Part shown: positions 1 through 6,710 of the stretch, piece after piece
Layout: each line of letters starts with the position of its first letter
Numbering within the stretch: the stretch's first letter is position 1
Assembly (NCBI GenBank): GCA_910579545.1
Contig: CAJTVI010000028.1
Location: 1-17,068, forward strand
DNA length: 17,068 nucleotides
Direction: 5' to 3'
Origin: an uncultured Oscillospiraceae bacterium
GTDB taxonomy: Bacteria; Bacillota; Clostridia; Oscillospirales; Ruminococcaceae
The notes under the pieces: generated by a model
The model's input: the letters and a program-made list of their open reading frames with translations, nothing else
What the model was told of the DNA's origin: nothing
Database searches by the model: none
Position numbers and translations under genes: made by a program

Positions 1-885
1 CCGGCCGCCAGCCAGCCCGGGGCCGCGCCGGTACAAGCCGGGGCCGCCGCGCCCGCCGGCTCCGCCCCCGGGGCGTCTGCCCCGGCGCAAGACACGCCTG
101 TAATTGCACAGGTCACGCCGGCCCCCATGCAGCCCCTGGGCGCTGTAACGCCGGAGGCCCCTGGCACGGCGGCGGCTGCCCGGTCCGGCGCCGAATTGGC
201 CGGCCGGTCCGTGGCCGGCCGCAGCACCGCAATGCCTGCAAGCGAGGATGCGCCCGCCCTGCGCTCTGCCCTGGCGGGAAGGGCCGCGGCTGCCCCGACC
301 GCGGTTCCGGGCCCGGCTGCCTTAGCGGCCACCCCTGCGCCCAACCCCAACGGCAGGCATACTACCTCCATCTATACAAATGACCATTCGACCCTGCTGC
401 GGGTGGAATACTACGACGATAACAACCATTTGTACGAGTATTCCTCGGTTTCCGGCTATGATAAGCAGACCAATTCCTACACCGAAACGGTCTACCGCTA
501 CGATGATGAAACCCGGCAGGAAATCGTTGTCCGTACCAACACCTACAAAGACGGGCAGTGCACCTCTTCCACACCTGGGCAGCCCGCTGCGCCCACGCAA
601 ACCTCCGCGCCTGCGCAAACTCCTGCGCCCACGCAATCTTCCGCGCCTGCGCAAACTTCCGCGCCCACGCAATCTTCTGCGCCCACGCAATCTTCTGCGC
701 CCACGCAATCTTCTGCGCCCACGCAAACCTCCGCGCCCACGCAAACTTCCGAGCCTGCCCCGAGCGGGGAGAGCACGCCTTCCGAGTCCGCTTCGTCCGG
801 ACCTGCTGAGCCTGCGCCTTCCGAGCCCGATCCTGCTCCTGATCCTGCCCCGAGCGAGGGGAATGCAGATTCTGAAACTCCGTAA
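1..885 (+). CDS. Pro/Ala/Thr/Ser-rich protein with hexapeptide repeats, 5'-truncated by the window
   Basis: The reading frame is open from base 1, so the gene begins upstream; 294 codons are visible before TAA at 883-885. The first ~115 residues are Pro/Ala/Gly-rich low-complexity sequence. A compact, Tyr- and Asp-rich segment follows (about 360-560, containing VEYYDDNNHLYEY and YRYDDETRQE), the only part that looks folded. After it come nine hexapeptides of the type APTQSS or APAQTS, then a Ser/Pro/Glu/Asp-rich acidic tail. No membrane segment or sorting signal is visible at the C-terminus. Such tails are common in extracytoplasmic or wall-spanning proteins, including the outer part of membrane-anchored anti-sigma factors; that is inference, because the N-terminus is missing. 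I do not recognise the family. Long open frames on the other strand here are by-products of GC-rich repetitive codons. Confidence 0.75.
   Translation, partial: PAASQPGAAPVQAGAAAPAGSAPGASAPAQDTPVIAQVTPAPMQPLGAVTPEAPGTAAAARSGAELAGRSVAGRSTAMPASEDAPALRSALAGRAAAAPTAVPGPAALAATPAPNPNGRHTTSIYTNDHSTLLRVEYYDDNNHLYEYSSVSGYDKQTNSYTETVYRYDDETRQEIVVRTNTYKDGQCTSSTPGQPAAPTQTSAPAQTPAPTQSSAPAQTSAPTQSSAPTQSSAPTQSSAPTQTSAPTQTSEPAPSGESTPSESASSGPAEPAPSEPDPAPDPAPSEGNADSETP
589..750 (+). repeat. 18-bp coding minisatellite, nine units
   Basis: Nine in-frame 18-bp units encode APTQTS, APAQTP, APTQSS, APAQTS, three APTQSS and two APTQTS. The three central units (661-714) are identical at the DNA level, which suggests recent expansion by slippage. 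Since the unit is a multiple of three, copy-number change alters length but not frame. Confidence 0.9.
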
Positions 886-922
886 CAGCCCCAGGGCCTC
901 GGCGGGCCCCCCAGCCAATGGC

Positions 923-962
923 AGCACCGGATGCGATCCGTCCGATCGTGTCCGGTGCTTTT
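923..962 (+). terminator. Intrinsic terminator after the repeat protein gene
   Basis: A 16-bp stem (923-938 with 944-959, including G-U pairs) closes a 5-nt loop and is followed by four T residues. It lies 38 bp after the stop codon, so it fits as the end of that transcript. Confidence 0.6.
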
Positions 963-1006
963 GGCGTATGGATGCGGCGGTTTTGCCCCGTATCGACCCA
1001 TTCGGC

Positions 1007-1036
1007 TTGACAAACCCGCCCCCGGGAGCGGATAAT
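1007..1036 (+). promoter_or_regulatory. Sigma-A promoter for the rsmD operon
   Basis: TTGACA at 1007-1012 and GATAAT at 1031-1036 are separated by 18 bp. Transcription would start near 1043, about 88 nt before the rsmD start codon and after the preceding terminator. Confidence 0.6.
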
Positions 1037-1130
1037 AGGGGGCAGTATCCCCGCTGGGGGCGCAGGGCATACAGCCCCGCCCGGCGGGCGGCAAATACAC
1101 AAAAACAGCCAAACAAAGGAGGCGTCCGGC

Positions 1131-1706
1131 ATGCGGGTCATCGCGGGCTCGGCCCGGGGCAGGCGGCTGGAAGCCCTGCCCGGCGAGGAGGTCACCCGGC
1201 CCACCATCGAGCGGGTCAAGGAAGGGATGTTCAGCGCGCTGCAGTTTTCGCTGCCGGGCGCGCAGGTGCTGGACCTGTTTGCCGGCAGCGGGCAGCTTGG
1301 CATCGAGGCCCTTTCGCGCGGGGCGGCCCACTGCACCTTTGTGGACCAAAACCGCGAGGCGGCCAGGCTGGTGCTGCAAAACTGCCGGGCGGCCGGGGTG
1401 CAAGGCGCGGCCCGGGTGGTGCAAACCGAGGCGCAGGCCTTTCTGGCCCGCACCGCCGGCCGGTACCACATCCTCCTGCTGGACCCGCCCTACCGGCAGG
1501 GCATCCTTGCGGCCATCCTGCCCTTGGCGGAACGGGTCACCGCGCCGGGCGGCATCCTGCTCTGCGAGAGCGAGCTGGACGCGGACCTGCCCGACGTGTG
1601 CGGCGGCCTGCAAAAGAAAAAACAGTACCGGTACGGCACAGTGCTGGTGACCCGATACGAAAAAGAGCGCGCCGCGCTGGAAGGAGAGATCGAGCATGAA
1701 CATTGA
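1131..1706 (+). CDS. rsmD: 16S rRNA (guanine(966)-N(2))-methyltransferase RsmD
   Basis: RsmD methylates N2 of G966 in 16S rRNA during 30S assembly, using S-adenosylmethionine. The 191-residue protein has the usual family length. It begins with the typical MRVIAGSARGR, has the SAM-binding motif DLFAGSG at residues 48-54, the GIEALSRGA continuation, and the catalytic DPPY at 118-121. The start is fixed by a strong ribosome binding site, AAAGGAGG at 1115-1122, 8 bp ahead. It is the first gene of a rightward operon; the next gene starts inside its last 11 bases. In many Firmicutes rsmD is followed by coaD, which is absent here. The assignment rests on clear motifs. Confidence 0.95.
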   Translation: MRVIAGSARGRRLEALPGEEVTRPTIERVKEGMFSALQFSLPGAQVLDLFAGSGQLGIEALSRGAAHCTFVDQNREAARLVLQNCRAAGVQGAARVVQTEAQAFLARTAGRYHILLLDPPYRQGILAAILPLAERVTAPGGILLCESELDADLPDVCGGLQKKKQYRYGTVLVTRYEKERAALEGEIEHEH

Positions 1707-2154
1707 CGAACTGCTGGACCTGATGGAGGAAACAATGGAAGAGGGAACCGGCGTGCCCTTCAGCGGCGGCAAGCGGATGGTGGATGTGGACCGCATGCGG
1801 GATATCATCGACGAGGTGCGGCTCAACCTGCCCACCGAGGTGCGCCAGGCCAAGGCCATTGTAAACGACCGGGCCGAGATCATCTCGGGGGCCAAGCGGG
1901 AGGCCGAGGCGATCGTCAAAAAATCCGAGGAGCGGGCCCGCATCATGCTCAGCGAGCAGGAGATCGTGCGCGCGGCCCAGCAGCGCGCGGCCGAGATCAT
2001 CTCCTCGGCCCAAAGCCAGAGCCGCGAGATGCGGGTCACCCTTACCGACTACTGCGAAAATATGCTGCGCGCCACCGAGGAGCAGCTGGCCCGCAGCGCG
2101 GGCGAGGTCAAAAACGTCCGGGCCAACCTGCGCCAGACCGCCAAAAATATCTGA
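1696..2154 (+). CDS. Small coiled-coil protein of the rsmD neighbourhood (V-ATPase subunit H/DivIVA-like)
   Basis: This 152-residue protein is soluble and highly charged. Residues ~30-145 are rich in Ala, Glu, Arg and Gln with heptad-like spacing, so a long coiled coil is expected; no membrane segment or enzyme motif is visible. Similar proteins next to rsmD in Clostridia are usually annotated as ATPase or V-type ATPase subunit H-like, on coiled-coil resemblance only. The function is unknown. The start overlaps the end of rsmD by 11 bp and has GGAGAG about 8 bp upstream. The stop overlaps the next start by one base (TGATG), which suggests translational coupling with the polymerase gene. Confidence 0.85.
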   Translation: MNIDELLDLMEETMEEGTGVPFSGGKRMVDVDRMRDIIDEVRLNLPTEVRQAKAIVNDRAEIISGAKREAEAIVKKSEERARIMLSEQEIVRAAQQRAAEIISSAQSQSREMRVTLTDYCENMLRATEEQLARSAGEVKNVRANLRQTAKNI

Positions 2155-3677
2155 TGCCCCCCAAAACCTACATCGCCATCGACCTCAAGAGCTTTTACGC
2201 CTCGGTGGAGTGCGTGGCCCGCGGGCTGGATCCCCTCACCACCAACCTTGTGGTGGCCGACCCCTCCCGCACCCAAAAAACCATCTGCCTTGCCGTTTCG
2301 CCCTCGCTCAAAGCCTATGGCATCCCGGGGCGGGCAAGGCTTTTTGAGGTGGTGCAAAAAATCCGCCAGGTCAACGCGGCCCGGCTTGCGGCCGCGCCAA
2401 ACCGCCGGTTTTCCGGCGGCTCGGCCAGCGCGCCCCAGCTGCAGAAGGACCGGTCCCTCGCGGCCGAATATATCGTTGCGCCGCCTCGCATGGCCCATTA
2501 TATAAAACGCAGCACCGAGGTTTATGGGGTCTACCTGCGCTACATCGCCCCCGAGGACATCCACGTCTATTCCATCGACGAGGTGTTTATCGACGCCACG
2601 GCCTACCTTGCCACATACGGCCTCACCGCCCGCGAGCTGGCCATGCGGATGATCTTAGACGTGCTGGCCGCCACCGGCATCACGGCCACCGCCGGCATCG
2701 GGCCCAACCTCTACCTCTGCAAGGTCGCCATGGACATCGGGGCCAAGCACATCCCGCCGGACGAAAATGGGGTGCGCATCGCCGAACTGGACGAGCAGGG
2801 CTACCGCCAAAAGTTCTGGACCCATCGCCCCCTCACCGATTTCTGGCGGGTGGGCCGGGGCATCGCCAAAAAATTAGAGGACTGCGGCCTGTACACCATG
2901 GGGGACGTCGCCCGCTGCTCGCTGGGCGGCCCGGGCGATTTTTACAGCGAGGAACTTTTGTATAAGCAGTTCGGCATCAACGCCGAACTGCTCATCGACC
3001 ATGCCTGGGGCTGGGAGCCCTGCACCATCTCCGAGATCAAGGCCTACCGGCCCGAGGCCAGCAGCATCGGCGAGGGCCAGGTGCTCTCCTGCCCCTACCC
3101 GTTCGACAAGGCCCGGCTGGTGGTGCACGAGATGGCCGACCAGCTGGCGCTGGAGCTGGTCGAAAAGCAGCTGGTCACCAACCAGATCACCCTCACCTTA
3201 GGGTACGACATCGAAAACCTGGCCGACCCGGCCCGCCGCGCCCGGTACAAGGGCCCGGTTGCCACCGACGCCTACGGCCGCGCGGTGCCAAAGCACGCCC
3301 ACGGCACCGAAAACCTCAGCGAGTACACCTCCTCCTCCAAAAGGATCGTGCAGGCGGCGCTGCGCCTCTTCGACCGGGTGGTGGACCCCGAACTGCTGGC
3401 CCGGCGGATGTACCTGACCATGAACCGGGTGGTGGAGGAATCCTCCCTGCAAACCGAACCTTCGGCCGAGCAGCTGGACCTGTTTACCGACTATGAGGCC
3501 GCCCGCGCCGCGCGGGCGGCCGAAGCCGCCGCCCTCCGGCGGGAACGCCAGCTGCAAAAGGCGGTGCTGGGCATCAAGGGCCGGTACGGCAAAAACGCGG
3601 TGCTCAAGGGCATGAACTTAGTGGAGGGCGCCACCGCGGCCGACCGCAACGGCCGCATCGGCGGGCATAAGGCATAA
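2154..3677 (+). CDS. Y-family translesion DNA polymerase (UvrX/YqjW/UmuC-like)
   Basis: Y-family polymerases copy damaged templates with low fidelity. The 507-residue protein has the first catalytic aspartate in AIDLKSFYASVE (Asp10) and the second acidic pair in SIDEVFID (Asp142, Glu143). A helix-hairpin-helix-like thumb segment (FWRVGRGIAKKL) lies near residue 230. The C-terminal tail carries QLDLF at residues 440-444, a canonical beta-clamp binding motif, followed by an Ala/Arg-rich helix. Length and the insertion between the palm motifs match the Firmicutes UvrX/YqjW branch better than the shorter DinB. The start overlaps the previous stop (TGATG). I see no Bacillus-type LexA box (CGAAC-N4-GTTCG) directly upstream, so it is probably expressed from the rsmD promoter. 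The YolD-like gene follows. Confidence 0.93.
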   Translation: MPPKTYIAIDLKSFYASVECVARGLDPLTTNLVVADPSRTQKTICLAVSPSLKAYGIPGRARLFEVVQKIRQVNAARLAAAPNRRFSGGSASAPQLQKDRSLAAEYIVAPPRMAHYIKRSTEVYGVYLRYIAPEDIHVYSIDEVFIDATAYLATYGLTARELAMRMILDVLAATGITATAGIGPNLYLCKVAMDIGAKHIPPDENGVRIAELDEQGYRQKFWTHRPLTDFWRVGRGIAKKLEDCGLYTMGDVARCSLGGPGDFYSEELLYKQFGINAELLIDHAWGWEPCTISEIKAYRPEASSIGEGQVLSCPYPFDKARLVVHEMADQLALELVEKQLVTNQITLTLGYDIENLADPARRARYKGPVATDAYGRAVPKHAHGTENLSEYTSSSKRIVQAALRLFDRVVDPELLARRMYLTMNRVVEESSLQTEPSAEQLDLFTDYEAARAARAAEAAALRRERQLQKAVLGIKGRYGKNAVLKGMNLVEGATAADRNGRIGGHKA

Positions 3678-3733
3678 AAATCGGTTTTGGGATTTGCGGC
3701 CGAGGGTCTCAGCGAAGAGGGGGGGATGGACGG

Positions 3734-4156
3734 ATGAGCGGCACGCGGGACATCCACGCCTACGACGACATCATCGGCCTGCCGCACCATGTTTCAGCGC
3801 GGCATCCGCAGATGTCCCTGCACGACCGTGCCGCGCAGTTTTCCCCCTTTGCGGCCCTCTCGGGCTACGAGGACGCGGTGGAGGAGGCCGGCCGGCTCAC
3901 CAGCGAGCGGCCCGCGCTGGGCGAGGACGCCCAGGCCCTGCTGGACGCCCGGCTGGCCGTGCTGGCGGCCCATTCCCGCGCTCGGGCTGCCATCACCTAT
4001 TTTGTGCCGGACCCCCTGAAGCCGGGCGGCGAATACCGTACGGCGGCAGGAACGGTAAAAAAGGTGGATGGGGACCAGCGCTGCATCCAGATGGCGGACG
4101 GCGCCTGCATCCCCATCGAGGACGTCTGCTGCATCGAGCTGCCGGGAGAGGAATAG
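3734..4156 (+). CDS. YolD-like protein, partner of the Y-family polymerase
   Basis: The 140-residue protein has the YolD-like signature: YDDIIGLPHHVS near the N-terminus, then SLHDRAAQFSPFAAL and GYEDAV, a helical middle and a beta-rich end. In Bacillus the yolD/yqjX genes sit beside uvrX/yqjW polymerase genes, and YolD has been proposed to act like UmuD as a polymerase accessory; the biochemistry is not settled. The gene follows the polymerase by 56 bp with no terminator between them, and a purine-rich GAAGAGGGGGG site precedes the ATG. A longer overlapping frame at 3694-4503 runs into the tRNA genes and is not real. Confidence 0.88.
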   Translation: MSGTRDIHAYDDIIGLPHHVSARHPQMSLHDRAAQFSPFAALSGYEDAVEEAGRLTSERPALGEDAQALLDARLAVLAAHSRARAAITYFVPDPLKPGGEYRTAAGTVKKVDGDQRCIQMADGACIPIEDVCCIELPGEE

Positions 4157-4291
4157 CCGCCCTGCCGCGCCGGCCTGCTGTTTGGCGGGCCTGCCGGCCC
4201 CGCGCTGCCCGCTTGCCTTGGCCGCATCGTCCGCCCAAAAAGCAAAGCGGCTTTTCATCCCGCCAAAAGGGTCCGCCGGCCCTGCCGCCCC

Positions 4292-4310
4292 GCCGCCCTG
4301 CAAGGGCGGC
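4292..4310 (+). terminator. Possible terminator-like hairpin after the rsmD-polymerase operon
   Basis: A GC-rich 7-bp stem (GCCGCCC/GGGCGGC, loop TGCAA) lies 136 bp after the YolD-like gene. It has no T-run, so termination would be inefficient. Apart from this hairpin and the tRNA promoter I see nothing in 4157-4413. Confidence 0.25.
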
Positions 4311-4350
4311 AGGACGGGCGAAAAATCGCGCCAAAAGCGGCGAAAAGGTG

Positions 4351-4379
4351 TTGACAATTCGCCCGGCAGCCGGTATAAT
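4351..4379 (+). promoter_or_regulatory. Consensus promoter of the tRNA-Asp/tRNA-Thr operon
   Basis: Perfect TTGACA (4351-4356) and perfect TATAAT (4374-4379) with a 17-bp spacer. Transcription should begin about 28 nt before the mature 5' end of tRNA-Asp. Confidence 0.9.
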
Positions 4380-4413
4380 ATACAAGTGCCGCAGCCAAGG
4401 CAAGCACAAATGC

Positions 4414-4490
4414 GGCCCGGTAGTTCAGTTGGTTAGAACGCTAGCCTGTCACGCTAGAGGTCGTGAGTTCGAGCCTCATCCGGGTCGCCA
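4414..4490 (+). tRNA. tRNA-Asp(GTC)
   Basis: Complete 77-nt cloverleaf with encoded CCA at 4488-4490. The acceptor stem pairs 4414-4420 with 4480-4486 (one G-T pair). The anticodon stem CTAGC/GCTAG encloses loop CTGTCAC with anticodon GTC at 4448-4450, and the T loop is TTCGAGC. It reads GAC and GAT. Confidence 0.97.
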
Positions 4491-4493
4491 TAC

Positions 4494-4569
4494 GCTGTTA
4501 TAGCTCAGTCGGCAGAGCACATCCTTGGTAAGGATGAGGTCGTGCGTTCGAATCGCATTAACAGCTCCA
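4494..4569 (+). tRNA. tRNA-Thr(GGT)
   Basis: Complete 76-nt cloverleaf with encoded CCA. The acceptor GCTGTTA pairs perfectly with TAACAGC; the anticodon stem CATCC/GGATG encloses TTGGTAA with anticodon GGT at 4527-4529. Only 3 bp separate it from tRNA-Asp, so both mature from one precursor. Confidence 0.97.
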
Positions 4570-4574
4570 CAAAA

Positions 4575-4610
4575 CCCCCGAATCAGCGATGGTTTGGGGG
4601 CTTTGCTTTG
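4575..4610 (+). terminator. Terminator of the tRNA-Asp/tRNA-Thr operon
   Basis: An 8-bp stem (CCCCCGAA with TTTGGGGG, one G-T pair) starts 5 bp after the CCA and is followed by the T-rich CTTTGCTTT. Confidence 0.75.
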
Positions 4611-4767
4611 CCTGCGGGTTTTGGCGGGCAAAAAGACGCAGATAAAATGGAGGGAAAAACCTCCCCGCCCGGCGGGTTGACCGGGCGGGGGATAAGATGT
4701 ATGATTGTTGCAGGAAAAATGGAAAATGGCAGAGATTGAGAATAAAAAATGAGGGGTGGCAAGAAAC

Positions 4768-4789
4768 AAAAAGTAGTCAAAAAGTAGTC
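4768..4789 (+). repeat. 11-bp tandem direct repeat, integrase arm-site-like
   Basis: AAAAAGTAGTC occurs twice in perfect tandem (4768-4778, 4779-4789) and is followed by AAAAG. It lies in an AT-rich gap between two tRNA-Thr genes. Exact repeats about one helical turn apart, close to a tRNA gene, resemble arm-type binding sites of tyrosine integrases; no integrase gene is present. Confidence 0.6.
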
Positions 4790-4808
4790 AAAAGCATGCC
4801 TGTACATG

Positions 4809-4855
4809 AAAAATCCGCGTATTATGACGCACAAACGGCGATAACACGCGGAATT
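4809..4855 (-). terminator. Terminator of tRNA-Thr(CGT)
   Basis: Reading leftward from the tRNA, CCGCGT pairs with ACGCGG, extended by AAT/ATT with a one-base bulge, and a T5 run follows. The 25-nt interior can form a smaller nested hairpin. It begins just downstream of the CCA. Confidence 0.6.
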
Positions 4856-4857
4856 TC

Positions 4858-4933
4858 TGGAGCTGGAAACGTGACTTGAACACGCGACCTGCTGATTACG
4901 AATCAGCTGCTCTACCGGCTGAGCTATTCCAGC
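4858..4933 (-). tRNA. tRNA-Thr(CGT)
   Basis: Complete 76-nt cloverleaf on the minus strand with encoded CCA. Acceptor GCTGGAA pairs with TTCCAGC; the stem GCTGA/TCAGC encloses TTCGTAA, anticodon CGT (complement at 4898-4900), which reads ACG. It faces tRNA-Thr(GGT). Confidence 0.97.
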
Positions 4934-4969
4934 AAACCGGCCCTGCAAAAACAAAGCCCAGTAAAAGTT

Positions 4970-4998
4970 ATTATACAGCCGCGCACGGCATTTTGCAA
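4970..4998 (-). promoter_or_regulatory. Promoter of tRNA-Thr(CGT)
   Basis: On the minus strand TTGCAA (4998-4993) and perfect TATAAT (4975-4970) are separated by 17 bp, 36 bp upstream of the mature tRNA. Confidence 0.75.
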
Positions 4999-5117
4999 GC
5001 CCCAGTTTGCCCCCGGCGGCCTGTACGGTTTGCCCCGGCTGCCTGCCTCAAAAGCCCGGCCCCAGGGCCCCGCCCCAAAGCCGGAACAAAAAGCCTTAAC
5101 AAGAGAGGAGCACCCCC

Positions 5118-5729
5118 ATGACCCAGTACGAACGGATGAAGGCCGGTTTGATCTACGACGCAAACGACCCTGAGATCCTGGCCATCCAGATGCCCTTTTT
5201 GGACCGCCTGTGGGCGTTTAATCAGCTGCGCCCCACCGATTACGCCGCCAAGCAGCAGTACATGAAGGAGGTCTTTGCCGCCTGCGGCGAGGGCTGTTAC
5301 ATCGAACTGCCCTTCCGGGCCAACTGGGGCGGGCATCATGTCTCGTTTGGCAGCAATGTGTATGTCAACTTCAACCTCACCCTGGTGGACGACGGCCGGA
5401 TCACCGTGGGGGATAAGGTCATGATCGGCCCCAATGTTACCATAGCCACGGCCAACCACCCCATCGAGCCGAGCCTGCGCGCCCGGGCGCTGCAATACAA
5501 CAAGGACGTGGCCATTGGGGAGAACGTCTGGATCGGCGCCTCGGCGGTCATCCTGCCGGGGGTCACCATCGGCCCAAACAGCGTCATCGGCGCGGGCAGC
5601 GTCGTCAGCCGCAGCATCCCCGCAAACGTCATTGCTTTGGGCAATCCCTGCCGGGTGCTGCGCCCCATCGGCCCGCACGACCGGGAGTGCTTTTTCCGGG
5701 ACGAAAAAATTGACTGGGAGGCCCTTTAA
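5118..5729 (+). CDS. Maltose/galactoside O-acetyltransferase-like hexapeptide acetyltransferase
   Basis: The protein (203 residues) belongs to the LacA/Maa branch of left-handed beta-helix acetyltransferases, which move an acetyl group from acetyl-CoA to a sugar hydroxyl in the cytoplasm. It has the N-terminal Maa-type segment (ERMKAGLIYDANDPEI), hexapeptide repeats from about residue 60, the ATANHPIEP segment carrying the catalytic histidine, and the late coils VWIGASAVILPGVTIG and SVIGAGSVVSRSIP followed by GNPCRVLR. Length is typical. The true acceptor cannot be read from sequence; members act on maltose, galactosides, nodulation factors or unknown sugars. AGAGAGGAG precedes the ATG by about 8 bp. 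It converges with the hydrolase gene. Confidence 0.9.
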   Translation: MTQYERMKAGLIYDANDPEILAIQMPFLDRLWAFNQLRPTDYAAKQQYMKEVFAACGEGCYIELPFRANWGGHHVSFGSNVYVNFNLTLVDDGRITVGDKVMIGPNVTIATANHPIEPSLRARALQYNKDVAIGENVWIGASAVILPGVTIGPNSVIGAGSVVSRSIPANVIALGNPCRVLRPIGPHDRECFFRDEKIDWEAL

Positions 5730-5752
5730 GGCAAACCACAGACCGCAAAAAC

Positions 5753-5801
5753 CGGGGCGCCGGGTCACCCTTCCAGTCATCCTCAGCCCTGCGGCGCCCC
5801 G
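5753..5801. terminator. Weak hairpin between the convergent acetyltransferase and hydrolase genes
   Basis: CGGGGCGCC and GGCGCCCCG form a 9-bp stem around a 31-nt interior. No T-run follows in either direction, so this is at best a weak bidirectional terminator. Confidence 0.3.
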
Positions 5802-5850
5802 CCGGCAGGGGAACGCAGGATGCGTTTGGCAAACGGTGGGGCCGGCCTTT

Positions 5851-6657
5851 TCATTCCGCCAAAAAGCGCAGCACCCGCTCGTTAAAATCCGGGGCCTCCT
5901 CGTAGGCGGCGTGGCCCAGCCCTTCATAGATGTAACAGCGGCTGCCACGGATCAGCCCGGCCAGTTCCGCCGCGGCCTGCGGACCCACGATCCTGTCGCA
6001 GCCGCCGCCGATCACAAGGGTAGGGCACTGGATCCGGCCCAGTTCGCGCCGGGCATCGTGCCGGACGCAGGCGTTTGCCTGGGCAATAAACCGCCCATAC
6101 CCCTTTGGCCTGCCCACAAGGCCCAAAAATGGGTAGAGCAGCCGGTATTTTTTCAGCGCCTTTTGGGAGTAAGACCGCTCGGCCGTGTCGGTCATCAGCG
6201 CCCGGTGATCCCCCCGGTTTGCCATGCCGATCCAGCCGGACACCGCGTTTTGCACCGTTTCGTTTGGCCCGGCAAGGGTAACGGCCAGCACCAGCCTGCG
6301 AACCAGTTCCGGGTGGTCGATCGCAAGGTACTGGGCAACCATCCCTCCCTGCGATACGCCCATCACGTCCGCCCTTGCAAGGCCCAGCGCCCGCATGGCC
6401 TCGGCCTGATCCACGGCCATCTGCCGGGTGGAACAGCCCTCCGGCAGTTCGTCTTTGCGGCTGAATACAAACACCGTATACGCCTTTGCATACGCCCGGT
6501 AGGCCCAGGCGAGGGCCGCCGCCATGCCCTTTACCGTGGCAAGGCCGTCCCCCAGCCCGGGCAGCAGCACCAAGGCGCCGCCGCCCCGCCCAAACGAGAC
6601 ATAGTCCATCCCGCTGGTGCCAAGCTGCACCCGGCCATTTTTCGCGTTCAAAAACAT
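5851..6657 (-). CDS. Alpha/beta-fold hydrolase
   Basis: A 268-residue alpha/beta hydrolase of unknown substrate. The nucleophile elbow is GVSQGG with Ser102; the acid is probably Asp221 in GGGCDRIVG, and His249 in GLGHAAYEE completes the triad. The oxyanion-hole strand is VLLPGLGDG near residues 30-38. I chose the ATG at 6657 over the one ten codons upstream because GGGAGGA lies about 6 bp ahead of it. No signal peptide is visible, so it should be cytoplasmic. It is divergent from azlC, with only 53 bp between the start codons. Esterase, lactonase and C-C hydrolase are all possible. Confidence 0.88.
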   Translation of the reverse strand: MFLNAKNGRVQLGTSGMDYVSFGRGGGALVLLPGLGDGLATVKGMAAALAWAYRAYAKAYTVFVFSRKDELPEGCSTRQMAVDQAEAMRALGLARADVMGVSQGGMVAQYLAIDHPELVRRLVLAVTLAGPNETVQNAVSGWIGMANRGDHRALMTDTAERSYSQKALKKYRLLYPFLGLVGRPKGYGRFIAQANACVRHDARRELGRIQCPTLVIGGGCDRIVGPQAAAELAGLIRGSRCYIYEGLGHAAYEEAPDFNERVLRFLAE

Positions 6658-6668
6658 GGCTTCCTCCC

Positions 6669-6680
6669 TTGGCCGGCCAA
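6669..6680. promoter_or_regulatory. Perfect palindrome in the hydrolase/azlC divergent gap
   Basis: TTGGCCGGCCAA is a perfect 12-bp palindrome in the 53-bp region between divergent start codons. It could be an operator shared by both genes, but GGCCGGCC also arises easily in GC-rich DNA. No clear -35/-10 pair is seen here. Confidence 0.3.
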
Positions 6681-6710
6681 ACGCCAAACAACGTTTCCGA
6701 GGTTTTTACG

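Noticed and set aside
589..750. Regular short repeats that might be read as a CRISPR-like array
   Set aside because: Units are contiguous, in frame and without spacers; this is a coding tandem repeat.
322..2039. Long open frames on the minus strand opposite the repeat protein and rsmD (up to ~500 codons)
   Set aside because: They run antisense through rsmD and the minisatellite, consist of Arg/Gly/Ala low-complexity sequence and lack ribosome sites; they reflect GC-rich codon bias.
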